Notes: generated by a model from the letters alone, not told the origin. A DNA stretch of 64,000 nucleotides from Phytomonas francai (GCA_001766655.1 MJCC01000006.1:220112-284111); one strand, 5' to 3'; numbered from the stretch's first letter, positions 1 through 11,262 are shown. Program-made: numbers and translations.

Positions 1-2
1 CC

Positions 3-266
3 GGCCGCCCGGGCCCGCCCCTCCCCGCGGGCTGGGCCCCCGCCAAGCCCCCCGCGCCCGACCCCCGCCTCGCCTACATCTGTGACGGCGGCGCCAACGC
101 GAACGTGCTGTGCTGGCTGCCCCTCAACCGCCTTGTGACACGGGCACCGGGGCTGTCACAGCCCCCGGCCCGCGAGGACGGCCTCGCCGCGACGCCGTTT
201 CAGCCCCCGCCGCGGCAGCTCCCCGCCGGCGCCGGCGTCAGCCCCGGCCTCAACGCAATCGCGTAG
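3..266 (+). CDS. 3' end of an unidentified gene, cut by the window edge
   Basis: The third frame is open from the left edge and ends at TAG 264-266, giving 87 residues of a C-terminus. The composition is strongly coding-like for this window (GC-rich, Pro/Ala-rich) and falls abruptly to AT-rich right after the stop, as at other gene ends here. The stretch LAYICDGGANANVLCWLPL has a faint beta-propeller feel, but that is not enough to name a family. The remainder is low-complexity Pro/Ala sequence. The overlapping frame-2 ORF that begins at 110 runs into AT-rich spacer and is less credible. Function unknown. Confidence 0.6.
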   Translation, partial: GRPGPPLPAGWAPAKPPAPDPRLAYICDGGANANVLCWLPLNRLVTRAPGLSQPPAREDGLAATPFQPPPRQLPAGAGVSPGLNAIA

Positions 267-2469
267 CCGCGTCCTCGAGTCCGTGCGGGGAAGCCCTTTC
301 CCGACACACGGCTCATAGATCGCAAGGGCGGATATGCCGGCTTGCGTGCGTCCCTATATATATATATTTGCTGTTGTCTAAAGAGGGGAAGAAAGAGAAC
401 AATAAATATACATCTATTTATTAGGCTTAACCTAAATTCGTTATTCCTCGCGGAACTCTTTTTTCCCAATCTAACTACATCTTAATTTGAACTTTTTACT
501 TCGATTTTGCCTTTTGGAGTGCTTGATTGTTTCTCGTTTTTGTTTCATTGTCGCTTTCTGCCGGACAAGATTTTCTTCTTTTTTTTTTTTTTTGGAACAA
601 ATAAGTAACATTTTAATAGTTTCGTTGTCGTTGTTGTCGCTGGCAGTGGTCTCCATTTTTTATATACTGACCCAATGTCAGGTACAGTTAAAATTGAAAT
701 TATATATGCAATAATTTGCAAAATTTTATATTTATTTTGCGTAATGGAACTTCAAAAAAAGAAATCACACCTAGGACTTTTATGGAAATATTTTTTTTTT
801 TGTTTTACCTACCAAACAGCATCTTTTGGTTTCCAGGTAATCTGCTGTACTTCACCTGGAAATTTAACATTCTATAATATTATGATGCTTGGGGATGTTT
901 TTTTCGTGTTGCAGTTTGGTTTCTAACCCTTATTTTAATGTCATCCTATGGCCTTAACTAATTCAGAAAACTCAGAAATCAAATAATTTGTATTTATATG
1001 TACCCTCGTTATTGGTTTCTGTTTCTTAATTTTTCTGCTTTTCGCTTTAAACCTATTAAATTTAATAGAGTGAGTTTTCTTTGTGTTTAACATTTTTCCT
1101 TCGGGAAACAATACGTATGATATTCATTATATCCCAGACTGGGTGCTCTATGAGAGGGGAAAAAATATAAATCAACATTCCCTTACACACCTCACTAGAA
1201 ACTGAAAAGGTTCATGCTTTATCATTATCTAATGAATTAAATTCAAACAGTTTTTTTTTTTTAAGGGGGGAAAGAGGGGGTGATTCTATATATTTAACGG
1301 CTCTTCGTTTCTTTTTTTCCCTTGTCGTTCTTTCTATTTTTTTCCAGATGATTTTATTTTACACGTAATGGTTACTATTATTTCAAATCAGCGATCTATA
1401 AACTGAAATGGCTAGCAAATTTTTATTTCCTTCATAGACCACACTATACTTTTACATTGCTTAATTATAAAGCGTGTATTTTTTCTTTTATTGTCATTAT
1501 GTTCATAATTGAAATATATCATACCAGACGATACAGCTAAGAATAATAAAAAATCCAAAGGTAGAAAATATCGGTAAACTCACATCTATGATTAGGGGTC
1601 CACAGCATGTGTTTTTCCCTTGGCAGAAGGATCTTCATAAATAGTAATTTCATAGGCTGTTTTACACATCGGAGAGAGTTCCCTATAAGCAAATAAAAAC
1701 ATGATATGCATACATAATTGAGACATTGTGTTATAACCAAAACAGTTGCCTTAAGTAATATCAATCTAATTGAGTGGCAAAAAAAGTTCCATATTAGGTT
1801 ACAACTATTCGGCTTATTTTTATCAGATGATGAATTTATAATGGAAAATAGTAATTTTCGAAATTTCATTTATCAATCTTGTCGTTGTAAAGAAATCTTG
1901 AATATTCACTTTTAGGTCCTTATATTTGTTTATTCCTCTGTCCCCCTCATGTTTTCTCTTTTTAACGTTTGAACATATGCCAATGAATGCTTTAATTGCT
2001 AGGATATTCGCATTATATATCTCATAAATTTGTCAATATAAGTATGCATGATTTAAATTTATGAACTTCTTGTAGTAAAACGGGGATTTTATTGGAATTA
2101 CTTTATGTATCCATATACTTCGTTCTCTAGGATAAAAGAGCTTAACTGTAATGAAATAAATTAAATAATCATCTGATTTAAGTACATTTACATGTTGTAA
2201 GTGTTTTTTCCATAAAATATACACATAACTTAAAAAACAACAACAACGAAGTTTCGCTGACAAAAGCTTGGGAGCACTCTATTCATGCTGGTATTGATTT
2301 TTATTGTCTTATACATTTTCCCCTGTATTGGAAACCATTTAGAAAGAAAGGGTGCCCCCCCCCCCCCACAAAAAAAAATTATCCATACGCTCATTGATTC
2401 CGTAGCGAAAGGGAAATCAAACGAAGTAAAAAAAAAGTCAGTGCGCACGATTTTGTTCCATACAAACAT
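267..2469. other. Long gene-free AT-rich spacer
   Basis: About 2.2 kb, the longest gap between genes in the window. It holds many T and A homopolymers and only short ORFs of spacer-like composition. There is a 13-C run at 2355-2367 followed by an A tract. A pyrimidine-rich stretch near 2292-2330 followed by AG at 2341-2342 is a possible trans-splice acceptor for the next gene. I see no tRNA, snRNA or transposon signature. Confidence 0.6.
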
Positions 2470-3729
2470 ATGTCTACATGGAGACCATTGACGCTCGAAG
2501 AAGCCGTAAACGTTCCAGTGTTGTCTTATGTATTCGATTTAAATACAGCGGTAGCCATTTCAAATCACCTGAGAGATTTTCTACCATACCAAAACGAATT
2601 TCCTTCATATTTTCTCAGAATTACTTCAAGTGGCAACAGTCCCAAGTTGGAGGCGGTATGGAATGTTAGACTGCGTGTCGCTGATCCCAACCGCGCGATG
2701 TTCATTGTTGCCATTGTATACAACAGTGAATTCCCAAACTCGGATATTCAGGTTTACTTGAGAGTATCGGACCCTTCTAAAATGTGCGTCAAACGGCCAT
2801 ATAATTTGATAGGTGACGATGGTAGTGTCTTTGTGAGCTTACTCCCATCACTTTACTCTGAGAGGCGGCCGTATTCTATTATATCAATTCTTACGGCGCT
2901 TAGTCGTCAATTTGAGCAGGATTACCCTTTTCTGTACATTGGGGATCAAGGCGCATCTAATTTTCAAGACACGCATCCATTCTCCATGCATTCACATATC
3001 CAACAAATTTCAGAGCCTCCTGCAGGTACAAAACATAAATTTGTTGAAGATATTGCCGAAAATATTCTCATTAACATCAACCAAAAGGCATCCGAGTATC
3101 TTGATGCTCGAAAGCAGTTTTTCCAGTACATGAAAACTCTTCGAGCGCAGAATGAGGAGTTGGAAAAGGCAAAGGCCTACCTTATAGCGCACAAAGAAAA
3201 ACTTTCAGAGTATTTACCCAGTTCTGGGAGCGTCAGCTCTCTCTTACAGCAGCTCAAAGGTCGTGAGGATACGATTGAGGAGCACGCCAAGTCGTTGATG
3301 CCTGGCGATGCGTTACAAGCGAGGGCGTTGGAACTTGTTGTTGACAGCCTCGCTCTTGATGATATGATGGGTTTGCTTGATGATGGTTTAAAGTCTGAAA
3401 AGCTTTCCTGTGATGAGTACGTCAAGCTCATTACCGATCTCAGTCGTGAGCAGTTTTTATCACGTTTTGCATATCAGAAGATCCAGCCACAGCTTTCTGC
3501 GAGCCAAAGCGCCTCTGCCTCTTCTTCGAATCCAATAACCTCCAGTCTTTCGAAAGAATCGAATCCTCCTTACGAATCCGCACCACCTGTCCCTAAGAGG
3601 CTTTCTCCAGAGGAAGCACTTAATCAGCAGTTTCCAAGAGCAGGCATTTCAATTATTCGTGATGTTCTTTCCAACTTAAATAATGATATTAGTGCCGCAT
3701 CGGCGCAGCTGAAGACCATGTTTCCATAG
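2470..3729 (+). CDS. VPS23: ESCRT-I subunit Vps23/TSG101 with C-terminal CUE-like extension
   Basis: 419 residues. Residues about 10-155 fit a UEV (inactive E2-like) domain: the stretch FPNSDIQVYLRV, the VKRP...GSVFVSLLPSLY segment and a following amphipathic helix align with TSG101. Residues 190-250 look like a coiled coil. Residues 280-338 match the steadiness box (ending DLSREQFLSRFAYQK), which anchors Vps23 in the ESCRT-I core. By family knowledge it binds ubiquitinated cargo and late-domain peptides at endosomes. The usual protein stops near the steadiness box. Here a Ser-rich linker and a segment at 379-418 (QQFPRAGISIIRDVL, then NNDISAASAQL) resemble a CUE ubiquitin-binding domain. The ATG at 2470 is the first in frame. 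Confidence 0.85.
   Translation: MSTWRPLTLEEAVNVPVLSYVFDLNTAVAISNHLRDFLPYQNEFPSYFLRITSSGNSPKLEAVWNVRLRVADPNRAMFIVAIVYNSEFPNSDIQVYLRVSDPSKMCVKRPYNLIGDDGSVFVSLLPSLYSERRPYSIISILTALSRQFEQDYPFLYIGDQGASNFQDTHPFSMHSHIQQISEPPAGTKHKFVEDIAENILININQKASEYLDARKQFFQYMKTLRAQNEELEKAKAYLIAHKEKLSEYLPSSGSVSSLLQQLKGREDTIEEHAKSLMPGDALQARALELVVDSLALDDMMGLLDDGLKSEKLSCDEYVKLITDLSREQFLSRFAYQKIQPQLSASQSASASSSNPITSSLSKESNPPYESAPPVPKRLSPEEALNQQFPRAGISIIRDVLSNLNNDISAASAQLKTMFP
3604..3726 (+). other. CUE-like domain at the C-terminus of Vps23
   Basis: Residues 379-418 of the Vps23 protein. The pattern of an FP pair, a helix ending in VL, an Asn/Asp turn and a last helix with A..QL is that of CUE/UBA-type three-helix ubiquitin-binding domains. 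The final di-leucine of classic CUE domains is not perfect. This is an inference from pattern only. Confidence 0.45.
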
Positions 3730-4469
3730 AAATATGCTCGGCAGATGTGAAAAACGGAAGGAGTGAGCATTAAACAAAAATGCTTGATTATCGTTGAGAC
3801 TTTTGCGCCGACAATGAGAGAAAGGGAGCGAAAGGATACGTGTCTAACAGAAAATAAGTACAAGTGGGAAAAAGAATTTATTCTATATTGGCGTTTCTTA
3901 TTATATAATGGGATTCCCCTTTTCGCCTTTTATAGGGTTAAGTCTTTGTGCTTAAGAACATGAAAGCAATGTGAATAAAGTTAATATTCAATTGTGAAGT
4001 GCATACGGATAGTATAACGAAGTTTCATACTTGTTGCTACTATTGTTAGTTTTAAGTAGGGAATGTAAACTCGAAAACAGGCTTCTTGCTTCAAAGTGGC
4101 GTCATTTCGCTATCGAAATATAGTGTAAAATGAGTGATTTGTGCCACCTTAGTAAAATTAGGCTTCACTTGTTTGGTGTATTCAAGAGTATTGTTTGCTT
4201 GCGTTCTTTGTTCACGTTTTTTTTTTTGAATTTACAAAGCATCATAATATATATGTCTACTTATTTATTTGCTTCAGAACTAGTGTTTGGCCCTGTAGAA
4301 CTTTTAACAGATGTCAAAAAGGGGCTTTATCGAGAATAAGTAATTGTAATATTAATGTCTAAAAATCTAAACTCTTCTATGCAGATAATCAAGATTCTTT
4401 TTCTTCTTATTCTATAAGGAATATAGTTGGATTGATAGATATGGGTTGATATTTTATATAAAATTGCAA
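3730..4469. other. Spacer between VPS23 and the AHI1-like gene
   Basis: AT-rich, with no credible gene. The pyrimidine tract at 4395-4413 followed by AG 4417-4418 is the best trans-splice acceptor for the downstream gene. A short ORF at 4130-4339 has spacer composition and is not accepted. Confidence 0.55.
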
Positions 4470-7400
4470 ATGAGCAATTCCTCAAGCACATCAACGTCTT
4501 TGGTTGCTAGCAGGGAAAACAACCCGATCGATTATGATATCCCAATTCCCCAACCACTTGATTTAACTCAGGCGCCTTTCTCTTCTGAAGGTAATATTGA
4601 CGCTAATTCCAAGCGCGTACCTTTAGAAGTGGGTTTAGAAGAAACTACGCAAGCGCCACTGCCCCTTTTTATACCACCGATTCCCCCATTACCAGAAGCA
4701 TCACCGAATCTTCCTGTGCGCGTGAACGACCATTCACCCCTTATACCAACGGAGCTGAATCTCTTACCCGAAAACGCATCGGAAGTTTCAAAGGCAGAGC
4801 CAACGAACTCCCAGCAAGAGCAGAAGCCGCCAGAAAGCTTCTTGGATATTGTAAACGAGCCTCCACAACAACCAGCTTTTTCGTTGGTTTCCAACGATAA
4901 TTTGGTTTATTTGGGGGGAAGTTCCTCGGTCGCGTCAAGCCCACTACCGCAGATACCACTATCACCATCAAAGGCACCCTCTTCTGAGGCAATTCGTAGA
5001 TCGCTCCTTGCTTTGGGGTGCGATTTTGTGTTAGATCCTCAAACAGGAGAATTTGTAGCGGGAGACTCGCGGAAGCATTTATTAAAACAACAAAGCAAAA
5101 ACGTCGTGGTGGGCACACTGGCGCCGAAGAGCGACATCCGCCGTGCGAATCGGCACCGTTCAAAATCCACCACGACAAAAAAGACTCGACTTTTGACCGA
5201 AAAACGACAGGGCGATGTTCCGCTCTTCACTGATTCCTCCACGAGTGTTCACCCCCCTCCTCAGGTTGCGAAGGGCGTCCCACTACCTGAGTTGACGTTG
5301 GCCGCTGTCTGGCGGAACTCCCCAGGGGAGCGGATGCCCATCTTCGACGAGGACGCGCGTGCTCCGCCTCGCCGGGCGTCGCGTCAGGGAGGACGCCAAG
5401 AGGGCGCGTCCTCCATCTTTGACAGGCCGACAAGCGAGTGGGAGGACCCGCCTCGGGATTCGTCAGGCCTTCCTCGGACACCCCCGATGGATCCCTCAGG
5501 AGGAGGGGGGAGAAAAGACGCCGTAGGGGAAAAGGGCCTCGTGAGCGCCCCCCCTCCCCTCCCGAACCCCCCCGCGTCCTCCTACGCGCCGACGCTGGCG
5601 GGCCCGGTGGACACCTTCCGTGCGTTGTACGACCTCCCGCAAAGCCCCCCCCCCGCAGGGCGGGCCCCTTTGGGATTTCCATCCCCGTCGGAGTGCTTTA
5701 CGGAGAGCGGCTCCGATAGGGTGCTTCGCGTTATCCTTCACGGCGCGAGCCCGCTCCACGCGGATGGCAGCGTCGTCCACCCGTTTGTGCGCGTTTGGCT
5801 CTTGAATAGCGCCTCAGGGACGAATCTGCTCACTTCAGAGCTCAGTACATACTGCGGCATCACGAATCCCTACGATCTACGGCTTCGTCGGTCCCGTTCC
5901 CCAAGGTGGGAGGCTACAATCACCCTCCACGTCGACTCGGAAAAGCTCCAGAGCGCGGGAGCGAGTGCTGTTTTGCTGTTCGAGCTGCTTGACTGTGGAA
6001 GTGAAACCCTCCAGGGGTTTTATTCTCCCCGCAACGGCTTGTACCCTATCGCGTGGGGATTCCGTATGCTGTACGATAGCTATGGACGGTTCGAAGTCGA
6101 TGTTCGCAATGCCAACCTGCAGCTCTTTCACTTTCCTACGCGTCTTTCGTGGTTCGCGCGGTGGGTTCAGTTTCTTCTCCCACGGTGGTGGGCGTCTGCT
6201 GCGATGAATGCGCCCTCCGGGAATGCCTTTGAGAATGAACACGCCGATCCGTCAGGCCGCAATAGGGAGTTGATCACAGTAGGAATTGGGGAAGACGAGC
6301 GAGTTCATGTGGATGAGGACGATCAAGCACTCAGAAACCATCTGAAAGGCTACTGCGCCGCTTCTCTAATCGATGCTGATGCTACCCGCATTGCGAATAC
6401 CCCGCCTGCTATTTTTTATATCTTTAAGAATCCACTTCACCGCAAGGTCGGCTACACCGGTGGGTTGGTGGTATCGTTCACGTTTACGAAATCCACCGCC
6501 GCGGTGCCGCCTCCTTCTGTTTCGATATTGCCTTCTGAAGCGTATTTGCTCAATCTCCTCATTGCTAACGGCGGCCACACCACACCGCTCCGTGCAAACG
6601 AACAAGGCAGCTTTGATGCAAGTGATAGCACCCTCAGCGATCCACGATTTCTTCGTTTTTCTTCTCCCCCTTCCGCGTCTTTTCCCCCCAGGAGAATGTT
6701 GTTTGAGGGTGGGGATATTCCCTCTGAGCAGACTCCACCTCTGGAACCATATCGTCGTCTGTGCGGGGAAAGAGCACTCCTACCCTCGACGGTGTTAGAA
6801 ACTGCCGTGGTGGTGGGAAAGGTGACTTGCATTGCCTTCTCACGCAAGAGGAGCAGTGTTCTTTTAGCGCTCGGAATGAAATCGTCAACACCGAGCGGGG
6901 ATGAATACGTGATTGAATTGCGTGATGTTTGTCTTCCTAATCTTCCCGTGGTATCGCGTGTACGCGGGCATACGGCTCATATTCACCTTGTCGCCTTTCG
7001 AGGCGACGACCGCCTTTTGCTTTCCTGTGCGGCGGATAAAACGGTGTGTGTTTACTCCCTTTCGGATTTACTAAATTCCTGTAGTAGTTTAAATACCCCT
7101 GCGTACAGGAGTGCCGCCGCATACTGCGTATTACCGCATTCCTTTCCTATTAATAGCGCGATCTTTCACCATGGCTTTATTCTCACGGCTGGGTATAGCC
7201 CAAAGCTCCTTGCCTGGCGATACGACCAGGCGCTGAACGTGGATTACGATGGAGAGAGTCTTTACAGCGGGAGATCGGTGGGCACACTTGCGTACAACAC
7301 TTCCTTTGCAGGTAAGTTTCTGGCCTCATCTCACGGCTTCGGGGTGAAGGGACAGCTTATTAGTGAAACCAATCTTGCGAATGGGGGTTTAGTACTAAGC

Positions 7401-8348
7401 TTGGCCTCATGTGAAATGGAAAATAAAGTGTGGGTGGTCTGCAGCGGTGATGTTGTACTGTGTTGGCATGTTTCTCCAGAAGCAGGCGAGCAATCTGACG
7501 AAAACAAAAAGGGAATGCGTCTCTGGCGACGAAATATCTGCGTGGGGGCCTTCAAAGTCCAAGTAAAGGGCCTTTATGCAATCGTTTCATGCAGTAATTC
7601 TTCTGTTCTGTATATATTTAGCACTACTGACGGCGAGTTAATGAGTGCGGTGAACACTCCGCTCTCAATACGTACGCCGATTTGCCTTCTTCCTGACGGA
7701 AACGCCTTCATTGCACCGGCACCGAAGCAGGGTCTTTGGGCGTGGGAGTGTAAAGACGGTAGGTTGTGTACCTCCCCAGAAGGGTACGATCAAATAAAAC
7801 TGAAATTTCCTATTGAAGAGATCGCGTGGGCGGATACGCACCATCTGGCAGCCTTTCGCAGCACGGCGCCGATACCGGAGTCTTGTTTTCCCACGCACCG
7901 TGCACTTCTTCAGGCATTTCGTGCAGCGTCAAGCGGCTCGTCTTGCGATACTGAAGCCTGGATTCCTGCTGAACTCACCTTAATCGCCATCGCTGGCTGT
8001 CCAAGAAGCTCCCAGGGTGCGATTACCGCTTCGGATCCGTACGCCTCGGAGCTTTTTGCTCGGCTTTTTGGTGGCAGTGCTATCACAAGGCAAGAAATGG
8101 CCTCGCATAGTCGTAAACTCTGCGAAGACCATTGGGATCAAACACATCCTCGCGATAATTCGAACCTAGTGAGTAGAGAAAAGGCTTTGCTGCGAAGCCA
8201 AACTCTCCGTGATGGAGCTATGGAGCTTCCGTCTGACTTGGATGGGTTGAAGTACAGCGATAAGGGCCTTCAGTTTAAACTCATTATTAACTTTTGGAAA
8301 GGACTTGTAAAGCAGCACAGCCATGGAAAGTCAGGGGTTTTCAGTTAA
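4470..8348 (+). CDS. AHI1: Jouberin/AHI1-like ciliary transition-zone protein
   Basis: 1292 residues from the ATG at 4470, which is preferred over the in-frame ATG at 4446 because it begins a normal Ser-rich N-terminus. Residues 1-415 are disordered and Pro/Ser-rich. Residues about 417-590 resemble the C2-like region of Jouberin: HPFVRVWLL, NPYDLRLRRSRSPRWEATI, VLLFELLDCG, YPIAWGFRML and LQLFHFPTRLS appear in the family order. A WD40 propeller follows (about 780-1130; clear blades at VRGHTAHIHLVAF...DKTVCVYSL and CVLPHSFPINSAIFHHGFILTAGY). The family acts at the ciliary transition zone. Animal Jouberin has an SH3 domain at its end; I see none here. A GC-rich, low-complexity stretch covers 5230-5700. 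Confidence 0.8.
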   Translation: MSNSSSTSTSLVASRENNPIDYDIPIPQPLDLTQAPFSSEGNIDANSKRVPLEVGLEETTQAPLPLFIPPIPPLPEASPNLPVRVNDHSPLIPTELNLLPENASEVSKAEPTNSQQEQKPPESFLDIVNEPPQQPAFSLVSNDNLVYLGGSSSVASSPLPQIPLSPSKAPSSEAIRRSLLALGCDFVLDPQTGEFVAGDSRKHLLKQQSKNVVVGTLAPKSDIRRANRHRSKSTTTKKTRLLTEKRQGDVPLFTDSSTSVHPPPQVAKGVPLPELTLAAVWRNSPGERMPIFDEDARAPPRRASRQGGRQEGASSIFDRPTSEWEDPPRDSSGLPRTPPMDPSGGGGRKDAVGEKGLVSAPPPLPNPPASSYAPTLAGPVDTFRALYDLPQSPPPAGRAPLGFPSPSECFTESGSDRVLRVILHGASPLHADGSVVHPFVRVWLLNSASGTNLLTSELSTYCGITNPYDLRLRRSRSPRWEATITLHVDSEKLQSAGASAVLLFELLDCGSETLQGFYSPRNGLYPIAWGFRMLYDSYGRFEVDVRNANLQLFHFPTRLSWFARWVQFLLPRWWASAAMNAPSGNAFENEHADPSGRNRELITVGIGEDERVHVDEDDQALRNHLKGYCAASLIDADATRIANTPPAIFYIFKNPLHRKVGYTGGLVVSFTFTKSTAAVPPPSVSILPSEAYLLNLLIANGGHTTPLRANEQGSFDASDSTLSDPRFLRFSSPPSASFPPRRMLFEGGDIPSEQTPPLEPYRRLCGERALLPSTVLETAVVVGKVTCIAFSRKRSSVLLALGMKSSTPSGDEYVIELRDVCLPNLPVVSRVRGHTAHIHLVAFRGDDRLLLSCAADKTVCVYSLSDLLNSCSSLNTPAYRSAAAYCVLPHSFPINSAIFHHGFILTAGYSPKLLAWRYDQALNVDYDGESLYSGRSVGTLAYNTSFAGKFLASSHGFGVKGQLISETNLANGGLVLSLASCEMENKVWVVCSGDVVLCWHVSPEAGEQSDENKKGMRLWRRNICVGAFKVQVKGLYAIVSCSNSSVLYIFSTTDGELMSAVNTPLSIRTPICLLPDGNAFIAPAPKQGLWAWECKDGRLCTSPEGYDQIKLKFPIEEIAWADTHHLAAFRSTAPIPESCFPTHRALLQAFRAASSGSSCDTEAWIPAELTLIAIAGCPRSSQGAITASDPYASELFARLFGGSAITRQEMASHSRKLCEDHWDQTHPRDNSNLVSREKALLRSQTLRDGAMELPSDLDGLKYSDKGLQFKLIINFWKGLVKQHSHGKSGVFS

Positions 8349-8802
8349 CAACCGACCGACGGAATTCCCCAAAAAGGTTAAAATGTGAAAAGGACGGGAA
8401 TAAGAAATGGGGAGAGGGAGGAGAGAGAGATCATATCGGGTGGTGCATAGAATGATTCATGCATAGAAACCAAAAAAAAAAAGATCCTCGCATGGGTCCC
8501 TTTAAAGCGAGGGCTTACCTTATCAAACTCGCGTTTCCACATGTAGATGTATTCTAGTGTAGTCGATATTGCTTATATTCCCTTAACTGTGTATCTCTTT
8601 CCTTTTCTTTCTATTTACATTCTTTCCGATACGCAATATATAAATATATAAAGTCGATACCGTAGCCAATTTGCTATACTTATAGTATTATTGTTGTTGC
8701 TATTTATTTTAAAAAATCTCAAACCCCGTAACAAAATATCCATCTAGACCGTCTAACGTCTTAAACGAAGCCCAACAAAGAAGGAACCTCATCAGAAAGA
8801 AG
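8349..8802. other. Spacer upstream of CCT5
   Basis: AT-rich, with purine runs near 8400-8430 and pyrimidine-rich segments near 8590-8630 and 8690-8712. No gene is seen. Several AG dinucleotides precede the CCT5 ATG, so the splice acceptor is not obvious. Confidence 0.5.
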
Positions 8803-10413
8803 ATGTCTCTGGCCTTTGACGAGTTCGGCCGCCCCTTCCTTCTCGTGAAGGAGCAGGCGCAGAAGGAGCGGGTGACCGGGGTGGAGGCCCAGAAGGTGAA
8901 CATCCTCGCGGCGCTCGGCGTGGCCAACGTCCTGCGGTCCAGCCTCGGGCCGCGCGGGATGGACAAGATCCTGACGACGCCCGACAACGACGTCGTCGTG
9001 ACCAACGACGGGGCGACCATCCTCGACCTCATGGACATCGACAACGAGATCGGGCAGCTCGTCGTGGAGCTGAGCAAGTCGCAGGATTTCGAAATTGGCG
9101 ACGGGACGACGGGGGTCGTGTGCATCGCGGGCGCCCTCCTGGAGCAGGCCTCGGGGCTTCTCGACAAGGGGATCCACAGCTCCCGCATCTCCGAGGGCTT
9201 CGAGCAGGCCTGCGAGATCGCCTGCAAGCGGCTGGAGGAGATTGCGGAGACGATCCCGGTTGACGGAAAGGACTACCTCTTTCAAACCGCCCGCTCGACG
9301 CTCAACTCGAAGGTGGTGAATCGCGTTCGCGATCACCTGGCGAAGATCTGCGTGGATGCGGTGCTGTCAGTCGCGGATATCGAGCGCCGCGATGTGAATA
9401 TGGATCTCATCAAGGTGGAAGGCAAGGTGGGCGGCCGCCTGGAGGACACCTGTCTTGTGAACGGCATTGTCATCGACAAGGACTTCTCCCACCCGCAGAT
9501 GCCCAAGGAGCTGAAAAACCCCAAAATCGCGATCCTTACCTGTCCTTTTGAGCCCCCGAAGCCGAAAACGAAGCACACCCTGCAGATTAAGAGCGCTGAG
9601 CACATGCAGGAGCTGCACAAGCAGGAGCAAGCCTACTTTCGCGATGAGATCAAGCGGTGCAAGGACGCTGGAGCGGATCTGGTGATCTGCCAGTGGGGGT
9701 TTGACGACGAGGCGAATTATTTACTGTACTATAATCAACTCCCCGCGGTACGTTGGGTAGGGGGCGTGGAGTTGGAGCTCATCGCAATCGCCACAGGGGG
9801 GAGGATCGTTCCACGTTTTGAGGACCTCGCCACAGAGAAGCTCGGCACCTGCGGGACGGTGCGGGAGGTGGGTTTCGGAACTACGAAAGATCGCATGGTA
9901 TTTATCGAGGATTGCCCGAATAGCAAGGCGGTAACCGTCTTCATTCGCGGCAGCAACAAGATGATGATCGAAGAGGCAAAGCGCTCACTTCACGATGCCA
10001 TTTGCATGGTGCGTAATCTAATTCGGGATAATCGGATTGTGTACGGCGGGGGTTCTGCCGAAATCGCGGCGTCGTTGGCGGTGCTTCGCCATGCGGATCA
10101 AACCCCGACGGTTGAGCAACACGCCGTTCGCGCCTTTGCCGACGCTTTGGAGACGATTCCGATCAATTTAGCGCTGAATAGCGGCCTCGATGCGATTGTT
10201 TCCCTCTCCGCTGCGCGCAAGGCTCATGTGGAGGGAAATAACCCCTTCGCCGGCATCGATTGCATGGATAACGGAACGATTGATATGAAGGAGCAGAAGG
10301 TGTTCGAAACCCTCCATGGCAAGTGCTCTCAGCTCCGCTTGGCGATGCAAGTTGTGAAGATGATCCTAAAGATCGACGATGTCATCGTAACGAAGCCAGA
10401 GGAGCAGAACTAG
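8803..10413 (+). CDS. CCT5: T-complex protein 1 subunit epsilon (CCT5)
   Basis: 536 residues, full length for a group II chaperonin subunit. The start [18 protein letters not shown] is the epsilon-type N-terminus. The nucleotide-binding and catalytic motifs are present: [26 protein letters not shown] and VVYGGG-like [10 protein letters not shown]. Epsilon hallmarks include [23 protein letters not shown] and [12 protein letters not shown]. It is one of eight paralogues of the cytosolic TRiC/CCT ring that folds actin, tubulin and other clients using ATP. All expected motifs are intact. GC content is very high in the first 600 bases and lower after about 9700. Confidence 0.97.
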   Translation: MSLAFDEFGRPFLLVKEQAQKERVTGVEAQKVNILAALGVANVLRSSLGPRGMDKILTTPDNDVVVTNDGATILDLMDIDNEIGQLVVELSKSQDFEIGDGTTGVVCIAGALLEQASGLLDKGIHSSRISEGFEQACEIACKRLEEIAETIPVDGKDYLFQTARSTLNSKVVNRVRDHLAKICVDAVLSVADIERRDVNMDLIKVEGKVGGRLEDTCLVNGIVIDKDFSHPQMPKELKNPKIAILTCPFEPPKPKTKHTLQIKSAEHMQELHKQEQAYFRDEIKRCKDAGADLVICQWGFDDEANYLLYYNQLPAVRWVGGVELELIAIATGGRIVPRFEDLATEKLGTCGTVREVGFGTTKDRMVFIEDCPNSKAVTVFIRGSNKMMIEEAKRSLHDAICMVRNLIRDNRIVYGGGSAEIAASLAVLRHADQTPTVEQHAVRAFADALETIPINLALNSGLDAIVSLSAARKAHVEGNNPFAGIDCMDNGTIDMKEQKVFETLHGKCSQLRLAMQVVKMILKIDDVIVTKPEEQN

Positions 10414-10528
10414 GGTTGGTAAGTAGTCTAAATAGAAGAAAATCCAATTGAGCTTTATGAAGAAGAAGGAAGGAAATATGATAACACTTCTTTTTCACAA
10501 CTATTATTATTATGATTACTATCGTCTA

Positions 10529-10547
10529 GGGAGGGAGGGGGGAGGGG
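10529..10547 (+). other. G-quadruplex-type motif in spacer
   Basis: Four runs of three or more G separated by single A bases, which meets the usual G-quadruplex pattern. It lies about 115 bases downstream of the CCT5 stop. Confidence 0.5.
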
Positions 10548-11237
10548 TTCCTTCCCCTCTGCGCGCTCCGTTATTTCCAAAATTTGCTTGAGATATGGGG
10601 ATAGGGTTGTGGAAAAGGATAACGTGACCCTTTACCATTATATGGGGCACTTTGTGTACCTTTTTGTATGGAAAAAAAAGGGAAGGAAACACAGCAAAGA
10701 GGCGAAGGGAGCGAAGTTTCTTTCATACCCATTGATGAAACCTCTCTCCTGCGAATACAGGAAGATGCAGTGATCCTTTGGAAAGTGTGGTAATCATGTT
10801 AAACGCACGCTCTGCACTATTATGCTAACTATTTAGACTAAAGGCAAATATTTTAAACGGGGGAGAAAAGAAATAATTAAATAAAGAAAAGAAGATGCAC
10901 TAAAAAGGAAAAAAGAGTAAATCCATTTACTATCTGCATCTTTCATGTTGATGGAGCACTAAAAGAATTATGCTTCTATTTACATTATTGATCAGGCACG
11001 GGGTATTATTTTGCATATCTGGGTAAATGTGTTGTTAGCTCAATCACCATCGCTTCTTATAATCTATATATGGAATGCGTTTTTAAAGTATTAAGGATCT
11101 TATTCAAGAACCGGTGCTGAATCCGCATAAAGTGTATTTGACTGGTCATTGAGTTCTTATCTGTATCATAAATAGGTAACCAAAGGTGACATATCTAAAA
11201 GCGTAACTCCGGACCTATTGCTATCCGAACTAGCTAG

Positions 11238-11259
11238 TTTATTTTATTCGTTTTCCCAG
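11238..11259 (+). promoter_or_regulatory. Predicted trans-splice acceptor, phosphatase-like gene
   Basis: A T/C-rich tract ends in CCCAG at 11259. The ATG follows at 11263, so if this AG is used the 5' UTR is only three bases. Confidence 0.5.
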
Positions 11260-11262
11260 ACG

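Larger units (their letters stand above)
10414..11262. other. Spacer between CCT5 and the phosphatase-like gene
   Basis: AT-rich, about 850 bases, with no gene accepted. It includes a G-rich motif with four G runs at 10529-10547. It ends with a good pyrimidine tract and AG directly before the next ATG. Confidence 0.55.

Noticed and set aside
1537..1869. 110-residue minus-strand ORF in the long spacer
   Set aside because: AT-driven open frame without recognisable motifs; it would be the only minus-strand gene.
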